A program made the position numbers and the translations under genes. Shown here piece after piece: positions 7,544-17,902 of a DNA stretch of 55,943 bases. The DNA is from Companilactobacillus halodurans. Lineage in GTDB: Bacteria > Bacillota > Bacilli > Lactobacillales > Lactobacillaceae. The notes beneath the pieces are model-generated. The model did no database searches and was not told the origin of the DNA. It saw only the letters and a list, made by a program, of their open reading frames with translations. Location: assembly GCF_009600985.1 (NCBI RefSeq), contig NZ_VDFP01000017.1:1-55943 (forward strand). The letters run 5' to 3'. Position 1 is the first letter of the stretch. The number at the start of each line of letters is the position of its first letter.

Positions 7544-9459
7544 TTTCCCTTCAATAAATTAATGATTTGTTCTTTAGTTTTGCTTGAAATAATTTCTTTA
7601 ATAATTTTCCTATTACTCAAGATATCCCAAAATCTATCATAAATTTTGTCCAATTCAGATTGTGGAGTATTTTGATTGAATGCTATAAAAAACACTAGAC
7701 TAACTTTTTGTTTACCCCAAGTAATTGGATTCAACAGTTTCAACACTCCAATTTGTGATTGTTTTACATACTTTGGATTAGCATGAGGCGTAGCAATATT
7801 CTTAAATGATGTATATGATAAGTGCTCTCTCGCAATTGCACTTTTAATAGAATTAGGTTTTAAAATTTGGTTTTTTTCTAATAGAATCCCCATTTTTGTA
7901 ATTGCATCTTCCCAGCTACTGGCCTTTGATATTAAGATATTTTTATCAGAAATCAGGCTATTAAATAAATTATCATTGTTATTGGCATCAATATCATTAT
8001 TTTCAATTGCAATGTTGATTTTATTTTTTAATTCATCAGTTGAAACAACAGGACTAGCATAAACAACAGGCTTTGTTGGTGCGGAGAGTTCAATCGTACT
8101 TACAATTAAGTCAACATCCTCAATATCAAAATCTAAATATTCGTCATATGATAAAATTCGTATTATCTTGAGATTAGAAAACTCCCTTTTTAATCTTGCA
8201 GCTAATAATTGTGAAGTTCCTAAACCTGTACTACAAACAATGATGGTATTTACTATACCGTTTTTTGCTCGCTTTCTTTCTAAAAAAGCTTCAAAATGTA
8301 ACGCCAGATATGCAGTCTCGTCATCGTTTATTGTTATGTTATATTTATTTTCATACAATTCCTTTAAATGAATTGCATTTTCAAATGCATAATTATACTT
8401 TCGTATTATTTCATCTTTATAAGGATTAGTTATTGATACTCCTAATTTCCAACGGTTTAATGATGAATTGATATGTAATAACAATCCTTCATACAGTTGA
8501 TTATCAAAACCGATTTTCTTCAAGTATTCCAGTAATAAATTATTAGCATTAAGATTTGCCTTTACTTTACTTGCATGTTTCTTTCCTGCTGCTAATAGAT
8601 GTAATTGAACATAATATATTTCTTGACTCGGAAATTTAATAGATAACTCATCTTCTATACTTCTTACCAAAACTTCGGCTTCTTTTAAAAAAGTTTCTGA
8701 CTTTCCCCAATAAACACGATCAATAAATTTTCCTAACTTTATTCTTTCTACTGCTATTAATAGATGAACAAATAAAGATTGATATTCGTAATCGTTAAGA
8801 ACCATATGTTCATTAATTATGAAATTGCTTAATACCTTATCTACTTTTGTTATTAATGATTTGGGTATTGAAAGATTATTATCACTAACTATTTTTAATT
8901 CATGTTCATTAATAATCGACGATGAATTAAACAATTGTCGAGAAATTACTTTCGTCAAAATCTTTCTTCTTTGCTCTTCATTTAAATTGAGTTTGAAACC
9001 TTTTCCTGATTTTCTTATCAAACTTACTCCAATTGATTCCAAACGCAATTCGATATTATCGATATCATCAAGGATAATCTGGCGATTCACAAAATATTTA
9101 TCAGATAAATATTGAGTAGTTATATATACATCTGTATTAAGTAATTGACTAAAAACTAGTTCTCTTCTTGTACTTCTATCTAAATACCTATTTTTCTTGT
9201 TAAATTCAATTTCTGTTAAAATCTTTAATAACTTTTTATCACTACCTTTAATATAAATTCCAATTCTTGGTTTTTTTACTAATTCAACATCATAATTTTT
9301 TACATACACACCTATGACTTGCAAATCTTTATAAATAGTTTTGGTAGAAACATTAATTCTCTGAGATAAGTCTTTCGCACTTAGCGCCTGGTGGTCAGAT
9401 TCCTTTTTATTTTCAACTAGTATCAAAATTAATTGAATTTGACGTTTTGTTAAGTCCAT
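7540..9459 (-). CDS. PRD-domain transcriptional regulator with EIIB and EIIA domains (MtlR/LicR/ManR type)
   Basis: 639-aa regulator controlled by PTS phosphorylation. Domains in order: HTH-11-like (residues ~1-70), a second helical DNA-binding part, two PRDs (~170-390, with conserved histidines), an EIIB-like domain with TIIVCSTGLGTSQ (~405-485), and a C-terminal EIIA type-2 domain with FKNIATPHANP (~495-635). It is the first gene of the operon that encodes EIIA, EIIB, EIIC and GH38, so it is probably their activator. A 24-bp palindrome and a cre site lie 32-78 nt upstream. Confidence 0.9.
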   Translation of the reverse strand: MDLTKRQIQLILILVENKKESDHQALSAKDLSQRINVSTKTIYKDLQVIGVYVKNYDVELVKKPRIGIYIKGSDKKLLKILTEIEFNKKNRYLDRSTRRELVFSQLLNTDVYITTQYLSDKYFVNRQIILDDIDNIELRLESIGVSLIRKSGKGFKLNLNEEQRRKILTKVISRQLFNSSSIINEHELKIVSDNNLSIPKSLITKVDKVLSNFIINEHMVLNDYEYQSLFVHLLIAVERIKLGKFIDRVYWGKSETFLKEAEVLVRSIEDELSIKFPSQEIYYVQLHLLAAGKKHASKVKANLNANNLLLEYLKKIGFDNQLYEGLLLHINSSLNRWKLGVSITNPYKDEIIRKYNYAFENAIHLKELYENKYNITINDDETAYLALHFEAFLERKRAKNGIVNTIIVCSTGLGTSQLLAARLKREFSNLKIIRILSYDEYLDFDIEDVDLIVSTIELSAPTKPVVYASPVVSTDELKNKINIAIENNDIDANNNDNLFNSLISDKNILISKASSWEDAITKMGILLEKNQILKPNSIKSAIAREHLSYTSFKNIATPHANPKYVKQSQIGVLKLLNPITWGKQKVSLVFFIAFNQNTPQSELDKIYDRFWDILSNRKIIKEIISSKTKEQIINLLKGK

Positions 9460-9490
9460 ATCCTTACCTCCAATTCAAATATATCATCAT

Positions 9491-9504
9491 TGTATCCGTT
9501 TACA
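9491..9504 (+). promoter_or_regulatory. cre (CcpA) site
   Basis: TGTATCCGTTTACA matches the cre consensus TGWAANCGNTNWCA at 13 of 14 positions. It lies between the palindrome and the PRD regulator start, in position to repress the mannoside operon in the presence of preferred sugars. Confidence 0.65.
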
Positions 9505-9513
9505 TATATGACC

Positions 9514-9537
9514 AACTTCCACATTAATGTGGAAGTT
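9514..9537. promoter_or_regulatory. 24-bp perfect palindrome, probable operator of the PRD regulator
   Basis: Half site AACTTCCACATT followed directly by its complement. The layout (TT, CACA, four-base centre, TGTG, AA) resembles MtlR-type operators. It lies 55 nt upstream of the regulator start and is the only strong symmetric site in that region. Confidence 0.6.
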
Positions 9538-10231
9538 ATTATCTTGTTCATAAAACACATTTATAGTAGTTATCTCTAAATTATTTAAATACTCCTTTTT
9601 ATAAGTCAGAATACATTAAATAACTGAACATAAGAAATACTTTTTCATACTTCAATGACAGTGTTTCAGATCCAGATTCTTAATGGTCGACTGTTTATTA
9701 ATTGTATTAACTAAATGATTTCGTCATCTGTAATAAATCAAAGTTGGCTTCCTTCAAAAGTAAATAACTTAACACATGATTGAAATATTCATTGGAACTA
9801 CTTTCCAAAGAAAAACAAAAATTATAGAAATAAATTGATATATCATTAATGTTATCTTGGCTGTTGATTGATTTAATCAATACTCTTAAATATTCTCATA
9901 AACATGAGAAAAACATATTTTTTTGAGGGGAAACTGTATTTGATAATAATAGCCAAAGTAAATTTTCTCTGTCGTTATATAAACGTTACCAAATAGCTTT
10001 TAGACTGCTCTCTAAATGAATGAACATTTTCAACAACTTCTCCCCTTTGGTAAATTCTATCGTTCATTTCACTGCGGTATTTTTCAATGATTTCTTATAT
10101 TTTGAAGACATCGGTTTCTCTTGCATGATTTCTTCTTCGAAATTTATCTGATAATAACTTTGGATTACAGTTATCTGAAATATTTTTAATCGGATGTTCA
10201 AATTAATTTTACAGTTTGTAAACGCAAAAAA
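9538..10231. other. Gene-poor stretch
   Basis: About 0.7 kb with no convincing gene, RNA or repeat. A minus-strand open frame of about 38 codons near 9970-10090 has no ribosome site, so it may be chance or a decayed gene. Composition is AT-rich like the flanks. Confidence 0.5.
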
Positions 10232-10262
10232 GGATATCGCTAAAATTCATAATGCGATATCC
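10232..10262 (-). terminator. Terminator downstream of the purine permease
   Basis: Perfect 9-bp stem (GGATATCGC / GCGATATCC) followed on the minus strand by a run of six T. It is about 125 nt beyond the permease stop, so that mRNA has a long untranslated tail. Confidence 0.75.
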
Positions 10263-10386
10263 CTAAAAATTAGATCTGTATTTTATCAAAGAAAATAATA
10301 GCAAATTCGAATTAATTAAATGTACTGCATATCATTAAAGTAAAATAATCAATTTATATAAAAATAGTTATCTGACATTTTTTGAT

Positions 10387-11748
10387 TTATGCCAAACTAG
10401 CTTTTGGCAAAATATTGATAATATAAAGCAAGATTACAAAGACAACGAACAATCCATACATAATTGGATTGATTTCTTTTCTCTTACCTGCAGCGAGCAT
10501 CGTGATTGGATAAACTAAGAATCCAAAAGCAATACCATAAGAAATGTTATAAGTTAATGGCATACCGACAATCGTTAAGAAAGCTGGCAGCGCAATTTCA
10601 AATCTATCCCATTGAATTTGTTTCATTGATTGGGCCATTAATGTACCAACGATAATCAGTACTGGTGCCGTTACGTTTCCTGTAACGACTGACAATAATG
10701 GCGAGAAAAACATTGATAGAGCAAACAAAACACCGACAGTGACTGATGTTAAACCGGTCCTGCCACCCACAGCAATTCCGGCTGATGATTCAACATAAGC
10801 AGTTGGAGGAGTTGTTCCAAATATTGATCCACTGACCATTGAAATTGAATCAGCCATTAGGGCATGTCCAATTCTTGGCATCTTGCCATTCTCATCTTTC
10901 ATGACATCAACTTGTTCGGCCAAGCCAATCAATGTACCAGCGGTATCGAAGAATGCTACTAATAAGAAGATAATCACAACTGCCCAAAGTTGCGGTTGTT
11001 TAATATCAGTAATGTGTGCAACGCCGACACCAAAAGTTGGCTTCAAACTAGGAATTGCCGAAACAATATGAGCAGGTGCTGAAATTAATTTTGTCACTAA
11101 ACCAACAATTGTTGTGAAGACCATTCCAATAAAAATAGCACCTGGAATCTTACGAGCCATCAAAATGGCTGTAACCAAAAGTCCGGTGATAGTTAACCAA
11201 GTCGTGGGAACCGCAAATGAACCAATAGCAACAAGCGATGACTTACTAGCTGTAATTAATCCACCGTCTTGCAGGCCGACAAAGGCAATGAATATACCAA
11301 GCCCTGAAGCAACTGCCAATTTCAAATCTTTTGGAATTGCATTAATTACGATTTCGCGCAACTTCATCAATGAAATTACCAAGAAAATCAAACTAGCAAC
11401 GAAAACCCCAGCCATAGCGGTTTGCCAAGGAATTCCCATCGCTATAACGACTGAATAACTGAAAAAGGCATTATCGCCTAACCCTGGTGCAATCGCAATC
11501 GGATAATTAGCCAAGATTCCCATTAAAACTGAACCAACAACTGCAGTCAAAGCTGTTGCTGTAAAGAGTGAGCCTTTGTTCATCCCTGAGTCTCCCAAAA
11601 CTTGAGGATTAACAAATAAAATATAAGCCATTGAAACAAAAGTTGTCAGACCAGCTAAAATTTCTCGTCTAACATTTGTTTTGGCTTCTTCGAGATGGAA
11701 TAAACGTTCCAAAAAACTTAAATTCCGTCCATCTTGTAATGAATTCAC
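10387..11748 (-). CDS. NCS2/AzgA-family purine (adenine/guanine/hypoxanthine) permease
   Basis: 453-aa integral membrane transporter with about 12-13 hydrophobic segments. The start LFHLEEAKTNVRREILAGLTTFVSMAYILFVNP and the internal FDTAGTLIGLAEQ and GTTPPTAYVESSAGIAVGGRTG blocks mark the AzgA/PbuG/PbuO group, which imports purine bases with protons. It is a single-gene unit with its own terminator. Three PurR-box-like ACGAA motifs upstream suggest purine regulation. Which base is preferred cannot be told. Confidence 0.9.
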   Translation of the reverse strand: MNSLQDGRNLSFLERLFHLEEAKTNVRREILAGLTTFVSMAYILFVNPQVLGDSGMNKGSLFTATALTAVVGSVLMGILANYPIAIAPGLGDNAFFSYSVVIAMGIPWQTAMAGVFVASLIFLVISLMKLREIVINAIPKDLKLAVASGLGIFIAFVGLQDGGLITASKSSLVAIGSFAVPTTWLTITGLLVTAILMARKIPGAIFIGMVFTTIVGLVTKLISAPAHIVSAIPSLKPTFGVGVAHITDIKQPQLWAVVIIFLLVAFFDTAGTLIGLAEQVDVMKDENGKMPRIGHALMADSISMVSGSIFGTTPPTAYVESSAGIAVGGRTGLTSVTVGVLFALSMFFSPLLSVVTGNVTAPVLIIVGTLMAQSMKQIQWDRFEIALPAFLTIVGMPLTYNISYGIAFGFLVYPITMLAAGKRKEINPIMYGLFVVFVILLYIINILPKASLA

Positions 11749-11780
11749 GATAAAACGCCCCTTAGAAATAATTACTATTT

Positions 11781-11938
11781 TTCGAACTTTTCTAGTATTG
11801 CAGATTATTCGTGTTTTGACAAGAGAAATAGAAACATTTATATACTTTTTATTAAAATTGTTCGTATTTAACTATTATTTTATTAATAATAATCAGTTTT
11901 TACTTAAATCTATGGTTATGCGTAACGCTATTGTTCGT
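11781..11938 (-). promoter_or_regulatory. Promoter region with PurBox-like motifs
   Basis: On the minus strand ACGAACAA (11931-11938), ACGAACAA (11858-11865) and ACGAATAA (11805-11812) resemble PurR boxes of low-GC Gram-positives, and an opposed CGAAC lies at 11783-11787. TTGTCA with a 17-bp spacer before AATACT overlaps the third motif. No purine riboswitch core is visible. Confidence 0.4.
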
Positions 11939-11960
11939 GTTTTGCTTAAATTAGGTCAAA

Positions 11961-12001
11961 AAAAATAAGACTTAAACATCGAATGTTCAAGTCTTATTTT
12001 T
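11961..12001 (-). terminator. Terminator of the clpL transcript
   Basis: Long stem AAAATAAGACTT...AACAT with its complement around CGA, followed by an eight-T run on the minus strand. Six bases separate it from the clpL stop. Confidence 0.85.
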
Positions 12002-12006
12002 AGGCA

Positions 12007-14106
12007 TTAATTAGTTACTGGAGATTTTTCAGTGATTTTAATCGTACCATCGACTAAATCAGCTTGTAAATTCTTAACATCCAAGTTATCAAGGTAGAAT
12101 TCAGCTACCTTATCTCTAATCTGTTGTTCGATAACTCGGCGTAATGGTCTTGCACCCATTGCTTCATCGTAACCTTCATCGATCAACCACTCTTTAGCTT
12201 CAGGCGTTACCTCTAAGGTAAGCTGCTTCTTGGCTAAATTAGTCTTAACATCGTCTAACATTAAATCAACGATTTGATTCAAATCAGTCTTAGAAAGATG
12301 AGTAAATTCAACAATACCGTTAAATCTATTCAAGAATTCCGGTTTGAAGTATGGTGCTAACAAATCCTTCAACTTTTCATCTTGAGGATGTTCATTACCG
12401 AAGCCAGCATTTGATGTTGCAATCACAATCGTATTCTTAAAGTCGACTACGTTACCTTGTCCATCAGTTAAACGTCCATCATCCATTACTTGTAATAACA
12501 GAGTTAAAACTTGTGGATTGGCCTTTTCAATTTCATCCAACAAGACGATTGAATAAGGATTACGACGAACTTTTTCAGTTAACGTATTGCCGTTATCCTC
12601 GTAACCTACGTAACCAGCTGAAGTACCAATCAATTTAGAAACGGCTGTTAAATCTGAATATTCACTCATATCCAAACGCACGATTGCGTCCTTGCTGCCA
12701 AACATATCCTTAGCCAATTGTTTAACTAATTCTGTTTTACCAACACCAGTTGGACCGACAAATAAGAAACTACCGATTGGACGATTGCTATCATCAAAAC
12801 CAGCGCGGTTTCGACGAATAGCTGAAACGACCATATCAACTGCTTCATCTTGTCCAATGACCTTACTCTTCAAACGTTTGCCCATATCTTTTAAGTGCTC
12901 AATATCGCTAGCACCCATTTGTGATACTGGAACACCGGTCAATCTTTGAACCGATTCTGCAATATCATTAACTTTGGCTATAGGTTCTTGAGCTTGATGA
13001 TCGTCTTGATTCAATTTAGTTTGAATCTCTTCAATATGTTTCTTCAAACTAGCAGCTTTTTCGTAATCTTCTTTTTCAGCTGCTGCAGTTTTATCTTTTT
13101 GAGCTTGCTTCAAATCTTTTTCCAAGCTGACTTTATCAGTTACAGGATTTTTAGCAGCTAAGTGAGCCGCAGTCATATCGATCAAGTCGATTGCCTTATC
13201 AGGTAACGACCTTTGAGGAATATATTGAACTGAATAGTCAACGGCTGCCTTTAAAACTTCATCAGGTAATTTGACGTGATGATGGTTTTCATAAGCGCTG
13301 CGTAAGCCCTTCAAAATAGCTAAAGTAGCTTCTTTACTAGGCTCATTAATCGTTATATCGTTGAATCTTCTAGCCAAAGCAGTATCTTTCATAATCGTAT
13401 TCCGATACTCATCTTGAGTAGTTGCACCAATGACTGAAATCTCGCCACGACTTAAAGCTGGCTTAATAATATCCGCTAAACCTTTACTACCTGAATCTGA
13501 ACCAGCTGAACCGGCACCAATTATTTGATGGATTTCATCAAAGAACAATACCACATTTCCAGCTTTTTTGACTTCTTTTAACAAGTTTTGAATATTTTCT
13601 TCAAAGGAACCACGGTATTGTGTCCCTGCTTCAAGTGAAGACAAATCGATTGAAATAATTTGTTTGTCCTTGATTGCTTCAGGAACGTTGCCTTTGACGA
13701 TTGCTTGGGCTAAACCTTCAACAACCGCTGTCTTACCAACACCAGCATCACCAACTAAAATTGGATTGTTTTTTGTTCTCCGACTTAAAACTTCAGCTGT
13801 CTCTTGAATTTCTTTGTCACGGCCAATAACAGGATCAAGCAAGCCTTGTTTAGCCTCTTGAGTCAAATTACGGCCTAACTTTTCTAACATTGTGCCATTT
13901 TTTGACTTACCGTTACCTTCATTAATGGGAATATTCTTTCCCGCTTGTCGTGCCTCTTGAAATTTTGCTAATTCATCAGGAGTCAATTCTTGACCATTCA
14001 CATAATACTTAGCTTGTGAGTTGCCATTTTGTTGACTCATCAATCGTTTAAAAATCTCGTCCATATTGTCGCTAAAAGGATCTTCATCCCAAAATGATCT
14101 TGCCAT
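12007..14106 (-). CDS. clpL: Clp ATPase ClpL (HSP100 chaperone)
   Basis: 699-aa AAA+ protein with two ATPase modules: Walker [10 protein letters not shown] and Walker [10 protein letters not shown] in the first; GPTGVGKTE and [10 protein letters not shown] in the second. It lacks the double Clp-N domain of ClpA/B/C. It has a short N-terminal segment rich in Q/N and a UVR-like coiled insert (~residues 325-370), as in ClpL of lactobacilli and streptococci, a stress chaperone. It starts 15 nt after a small HTH gene with SD GAGGAGG, so the two form one unit. No CIRCE or CtsR box is seen; the promoter instead has three copies of another repeat. Confidence 0.9.
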   Translation of the reverse strand: MARSFWDEDPFSDNMDEIFKRLMSQQNGNSQAKYYVNGQELTPDELAKFQEARQAGKNIPINEGNGKSKNGTMLEKLGRNLTQEAKQGLLDPVIGRDKEIQETAEVLSRRTKNNPILVGDAGVGKTAVVEGLAQAIVKGNVPEAIKDKQIISIDLSSLEAGTQYRGSFEENIQNLLKEVKKAGNVVLFFDEIHQIIGAGSAGSDSGSKGLADIIKPALSRGEISVIGATTQDEYRNTIMKDTALARRFNDITINEPSKEATLAILKGLRSAYENHHHVKLPDEVLKAAVDYSVQYIPQRSLPDKAIDLIDMTAAHLAAKNPVTDKVSLEKDLKQAQKDKTAAAEKEDYEKAASLKKHIEEIQTKLNQDDHQAQEPIAKVNDIAESVQRLTGVPVSQMGASDIEHLKDMGKRLKSKVIGQDEAVDMVVSAIRRNRAGFDDSNRPIGSFLFVGPTGVGKTELVKQLAKDMFGSKDAIVRLDMSEYSDLTAVSKLIGTSAGYVGYEDNGNTLTEKVRRNPYSIVLLDEIEKANPQVLTLLLQVMDDGRLTDGQGNVVDFKNTIVIATSNAGFGNEHPQDEKLKDLLAPYFKPEFLNRFNGIVEFTHLSKTDLNQIVDLMLDDVKTNLAKKQLTLEVTPEAKEWLIDEGYDEAMGARPLRRVIEQQIRDKVAEFYLDNLDVKNLQADLVDGTIKITEKSPVTN

Positions 14107-14121
14107 ATATAAAAAGCCTCC

Positions 14122-14343
14122 TCATTTAAGATAATGCAACTCCAATTCGCGCAGAACTTTCCACATTTCCGTATCCTGCGCCTTGGCAATTGCCTCTATA
14201 TCGCGCAAATTTAAAGATGTGGCAGAGGTTTGTTTTTTATTAAATGATTTATGCAAAGTCGTATAACCATACCCACTTCGTTTTGAAATCACATATATTG
14301 TTAAGTCGTTGTCTTCTAAGTATGATTTAATATCTATCCACAT
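14122..14343 (-). CDS. Small HTH (XRE-like) regulator co-transcribed with clpL
   Basis: 73-aa predicted DNA-binding protein. Residues ~13-60 (LTIYVISKRSGYGYTTLHKS, then SLNLRDIEAIAKA) form a Cro/XRE-like helix-turn-helix. ATG 14343 has a strong SD (GGAGG) and a consensus -10 (TATAAT) upstream; a longer upstream reading would run through the promoter and operators. Three copies of a CACAAATGTG-type repeat overlap this promoter, so it probably represses itself and clpL. I know of no established name for it. Confidence 0.75.
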   Translation of the reverse strand: MWIDIKSYLEDNDLTIYVISKRSGYGYTTLHKSFNKKQTSATSLNLRDIEAIAKAQDTEMWKVLRELELHYLK

Positions 14344-14364
14344 ATTTCCAACCTCCACAAGTAT

Positions 14365-14415
14365 ATTATAGCACATTTGTGATATATTACAAATGTGAAG
14401 TATCACAAATGTGAC
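14365..14415 (-). promoter_or_regulatory. hth-clpL promoter with three operator-like repeats
   Basis: The -10 TATAAT is at 14365-14370 (minus strand). Three related near-palindromes follow at 14371-14382 (GCACATTTGTGA), 14387-14398 (TTACAAATGTGA) and 14402-14415 (ATCACAAATGTGAC), spaced 15-16 bp apart (about 1.5 helical turns) and covering the -35 region. The pattern suggests cooperative binding by a repressor. Confidence 0.7.
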
Positions 14416-14427
14416 ATAAAAAAAAGA

Positions 14428-14452
14428 AAGATTCTCACTAATAGAGAATCTT
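14428..14452 (-). terminator. Terminator of the beta-glucoside operon
   Basis: 9-bp stem (AAGATTCTC / GAGAATCTT) followed by a U-rich run on the minus strand, 12 nt beyond the GH1 stop. Confidence 0.8.
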
Positions 14453-14464
14453 CCTCTTTGAAAA

Positions 14465-15922
<1,458 letters not shown>

Positions 15923-17797
15923 TTAAGCGTTCGCTATCATAACCGTAGTTTCATCATCGACTTCTTTTAAATCTTTATTTACTTCAATATCTTTAATTTC
16001 GTTCATATTAGTAATAACTACTGGAGAAATCATATTGTACCCAGCAGCTTTAATTTTATCTAAATCAAAAGTTATCAAAACTTGGCCTTTTTTAACAACA
16101 TCATCCTGTTTTACATGTGCTTCAAAATATTTACCTTTCAAATTAACAGTTTCAAGTCCTAAATGAATTAATAATTCAATTCCATCGTTACTCTTTAAAC
16201 CAATTGCGTGACCTGTTGGGAATAATGATTCTACAACTCCATCAAAGGGGGCAACTACTTTGCCTTCTGTCGGCTCGATAGCTATTCCATCTCCAATTAA
16301 TTTCTTTGAAAAAGTAACATCAGGAACATCTTCAAGATTTTCAAATTTACCAACTAATGGACTTGCGATGGTTTCAGAAATGCCTTTGACTGTGATTTGA
16401 TCTTCATCTGTCATGTTTTTAGTAGAGATATCCTTGGCTACTACGTTTTCTTCTTTCCAAAATGGCAATGTAAAAACAAATGATAAAATCAATGCGATAA
16501 TCGTTGATATTATGGCAATGATAAAGTTAGCAAAACCTTTACCGCCAATAAACATTCCTAATGATAGAACACCTGGAGAAACTACAACATAAGATTTTAA
16601 TTTAAAAATCCCAATGAATATTCCAGTAATACCAGCCGATAACATGGCTGAATATAATGGCTTCTTTAATCTCAAATTAACGCCGAACAATGCAGGCTCA
16701 GTTACACCACCAAAAATTGCTGAAATTCCTGCACCTAAAGCTGTTGCTTTTAATTTAGGATTTTTAGTTTTAAGAGCCACTGCTAAGGCAGCTCCACCCT
16801 GAGAAATATTACTTGCTAAACAAGCTGCCATCATAAATGGATCAAATCCCATAGTTGCAATATTTTGTAAGATGATTGGAGCAAATCCTTGATGCAGACC
16901 AGTTAAAACTATTAATGCATAAAATCCAGCAAATAAAACTACGGCAACAATACCTACTTTATCATAAACAAATTGAATTCCTGAAGTTAACCAAACACTT
17001 AAAATGTTTCCAATAGGACCTAAAATAATAATTGCTAAGGGAGCCATAATTATTAATTCAACTAATGGTTCCAAAAATGCCTTTGTCATTTTAGGAATCA
17101 CCTTATCAACCAATGGTTCAATATATGACATTACAAAAATAATCAATATACTAGGAATAATTGATGAAGAATAAGTAGAACTATATACTGGAATACCAAA
17201 TAAATGAACATTTCCTTTAGCTAATAAGCTAACAAAATCTGGATAAAGCAATACACCTACTATTCCAACAGCTAATGGAACATTAACTTTAAAATGTCTA
17301 GCACAATAAAATGCGACTAGAATAGGTAAAAAATAAAATGGAGCATCACCTATCGCATTGATAATTCGATAATTAACTGTATTGGTAGTAACTAATCCGG
17401 TTAAGTTCAAAATTGAAAGTAGAACCTTTACTAGACCACCAGCAATAATTGCTGGAATTACTGGAAGTATTGCTGAAGTAATCAGTTTGACAAATCTATC
17501 CCAAAGATTACCCTTATTTTGATTAGCATCAGCATCATCTGATGTACCAGTTTGACTTAATTTTGGCTCTAACTTCTTAAAATAATCTGCAACATCATTA
17601 CCAATAATGATCTGATATTGACCAGAAGCACGATTAACTCCCATGACACCATCTATATTTTCTATTTTTTTATCATCAGGTATGGAATCATCTTTTAGAG
17701 TAAAACGTAATCTGGTATAGCAATGTACTAAACTATTAACATTTTTAGGACCACCAACGCCCTTTAAAATTTCGTTAACTGACTTATCTATACTCAT
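15923..17797 (-). CDS. PTS EIIBCA, beta-glucoside family
   Basis: 624-aa fused permease: EIIB (~1-85; phospho-Cys26 in SLVHCYTRLRF), membrane EIIC (~105-455; about 10 segments, with GLHQGFAPI and GGVTEPALFGV), and EIIA (~480-615; LLIHLGLETVNLKGKYF with the phospho-His). It imports and phosphorylates beta-glucosides for the GH1 enzyme downstream. Its leader holds a RAT site overlapping a terminator, so expression depends on the upstream LicT-like protein. Confidence 0.93.
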   Translation of the reverse strand: MSIDKSVNEILKGVGGPKNVNSLVHCYTRLRFTLKDDSIPDDKKIENIDGVMGVNRASGQYQIIIGNDVADYFKKLEPKLSQTGTSDDADANQNKGNLWDRFVKLITSAILPVIPAIIAGGLVKVLLSILNLTGLVTTNTVNYRIINAIGDAPFYFLPILVAFYCARHFKVNVPLAVGIVGVLLYPDFVSLLAKGNVHLFGIPVYSSTYSSSIIPSILIIFVMSYIEPLVDKVIPKMTKAFLEPLVELIIMAPLAIIILGPIGNILSVWLTSGIQFVYDKVGIVAVVLFAGFYALIVLTGLHQGFAPIILQNIATMGFDPFMMAACLASNISQGGAALAVALKTKNPKLKATALGAGISAIFGGVTEPALFGVNLRLKKPLYSAMLSAGITGIFIGIFKLKSYVVVSPGVLSLGMFIGGKGFANFIIAIISTIIALILSFVFTLPFWKEENVVAKDISTKNMTDEDQITVKGISETIASPLVGKFENLEDVPDVTFSKKLIGDGIAIEPTEGKVVAPFDGVVESLFPTGHAIGLKSNDGIELLIHLGLETVNLKGKYFEAHVKQDDVVKKGQVLITFDLDKIKAAGYNMISPVVITNMNEIKDIEVNKDLKEVDDETTVMIANA

Positions 17798-17827
17798 AAT
17801 TTCACCTTATTTCAAATTTTAAGGAAT

Positions 17828-17876
17828 AAAAAAACCTAGATTAAAGTCCACCATAAAGTGAAGTTCAATCTAGGTT
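17828..17876 (-). terminator. Leader terminator subject to antitermination
   Basis: Stem of AAAACCTAGATT-type arms around a 25-nt loop with a T-run on the minus strand, between the antiterminator gene and EIIBCA. It overlaps the RAT sequence by five bases, as in licT/sacY-controlled leaders. Confidence 0.88.
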
Positions 17877-17898
17877 TTGCCTACTTAAAGTTACAATC
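17872..17898 (-). promoter_or_regulatory. RAT (ribonucleic antiterminator) site
   Basis: On the minus strand the element begins GGATTGTAACT and ends TAGGCAAAACC, close to the LicT/BglG RAT consensus. Binding of the antiterminator here would prevent the overlapping terminator from forming. Confidence 0.88.
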
Positions 17899-17902
17899 CT
17901 AT

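Noticed and set aside
9960..10110. Transposase or regulator remnant on the minus strand
   Set aside because: The open stretch is only about 38 codons, with stops on both sides, no ribosome site and no family recognised.
11749..12006. Purine riboswitch upstream of the permease
   Set aside because: No conserved purine-aptamer core or paired loop sequences are found; PurBox-like motifs explain regulation better.
14107..14420. CIRCE or CtsR operator for clpL
   Set aside because: Neither TTAGCACTC/GAGTGCTAA nor a GGTCAAA-type heptad repeat is present; the repeats seen have a different sequence.
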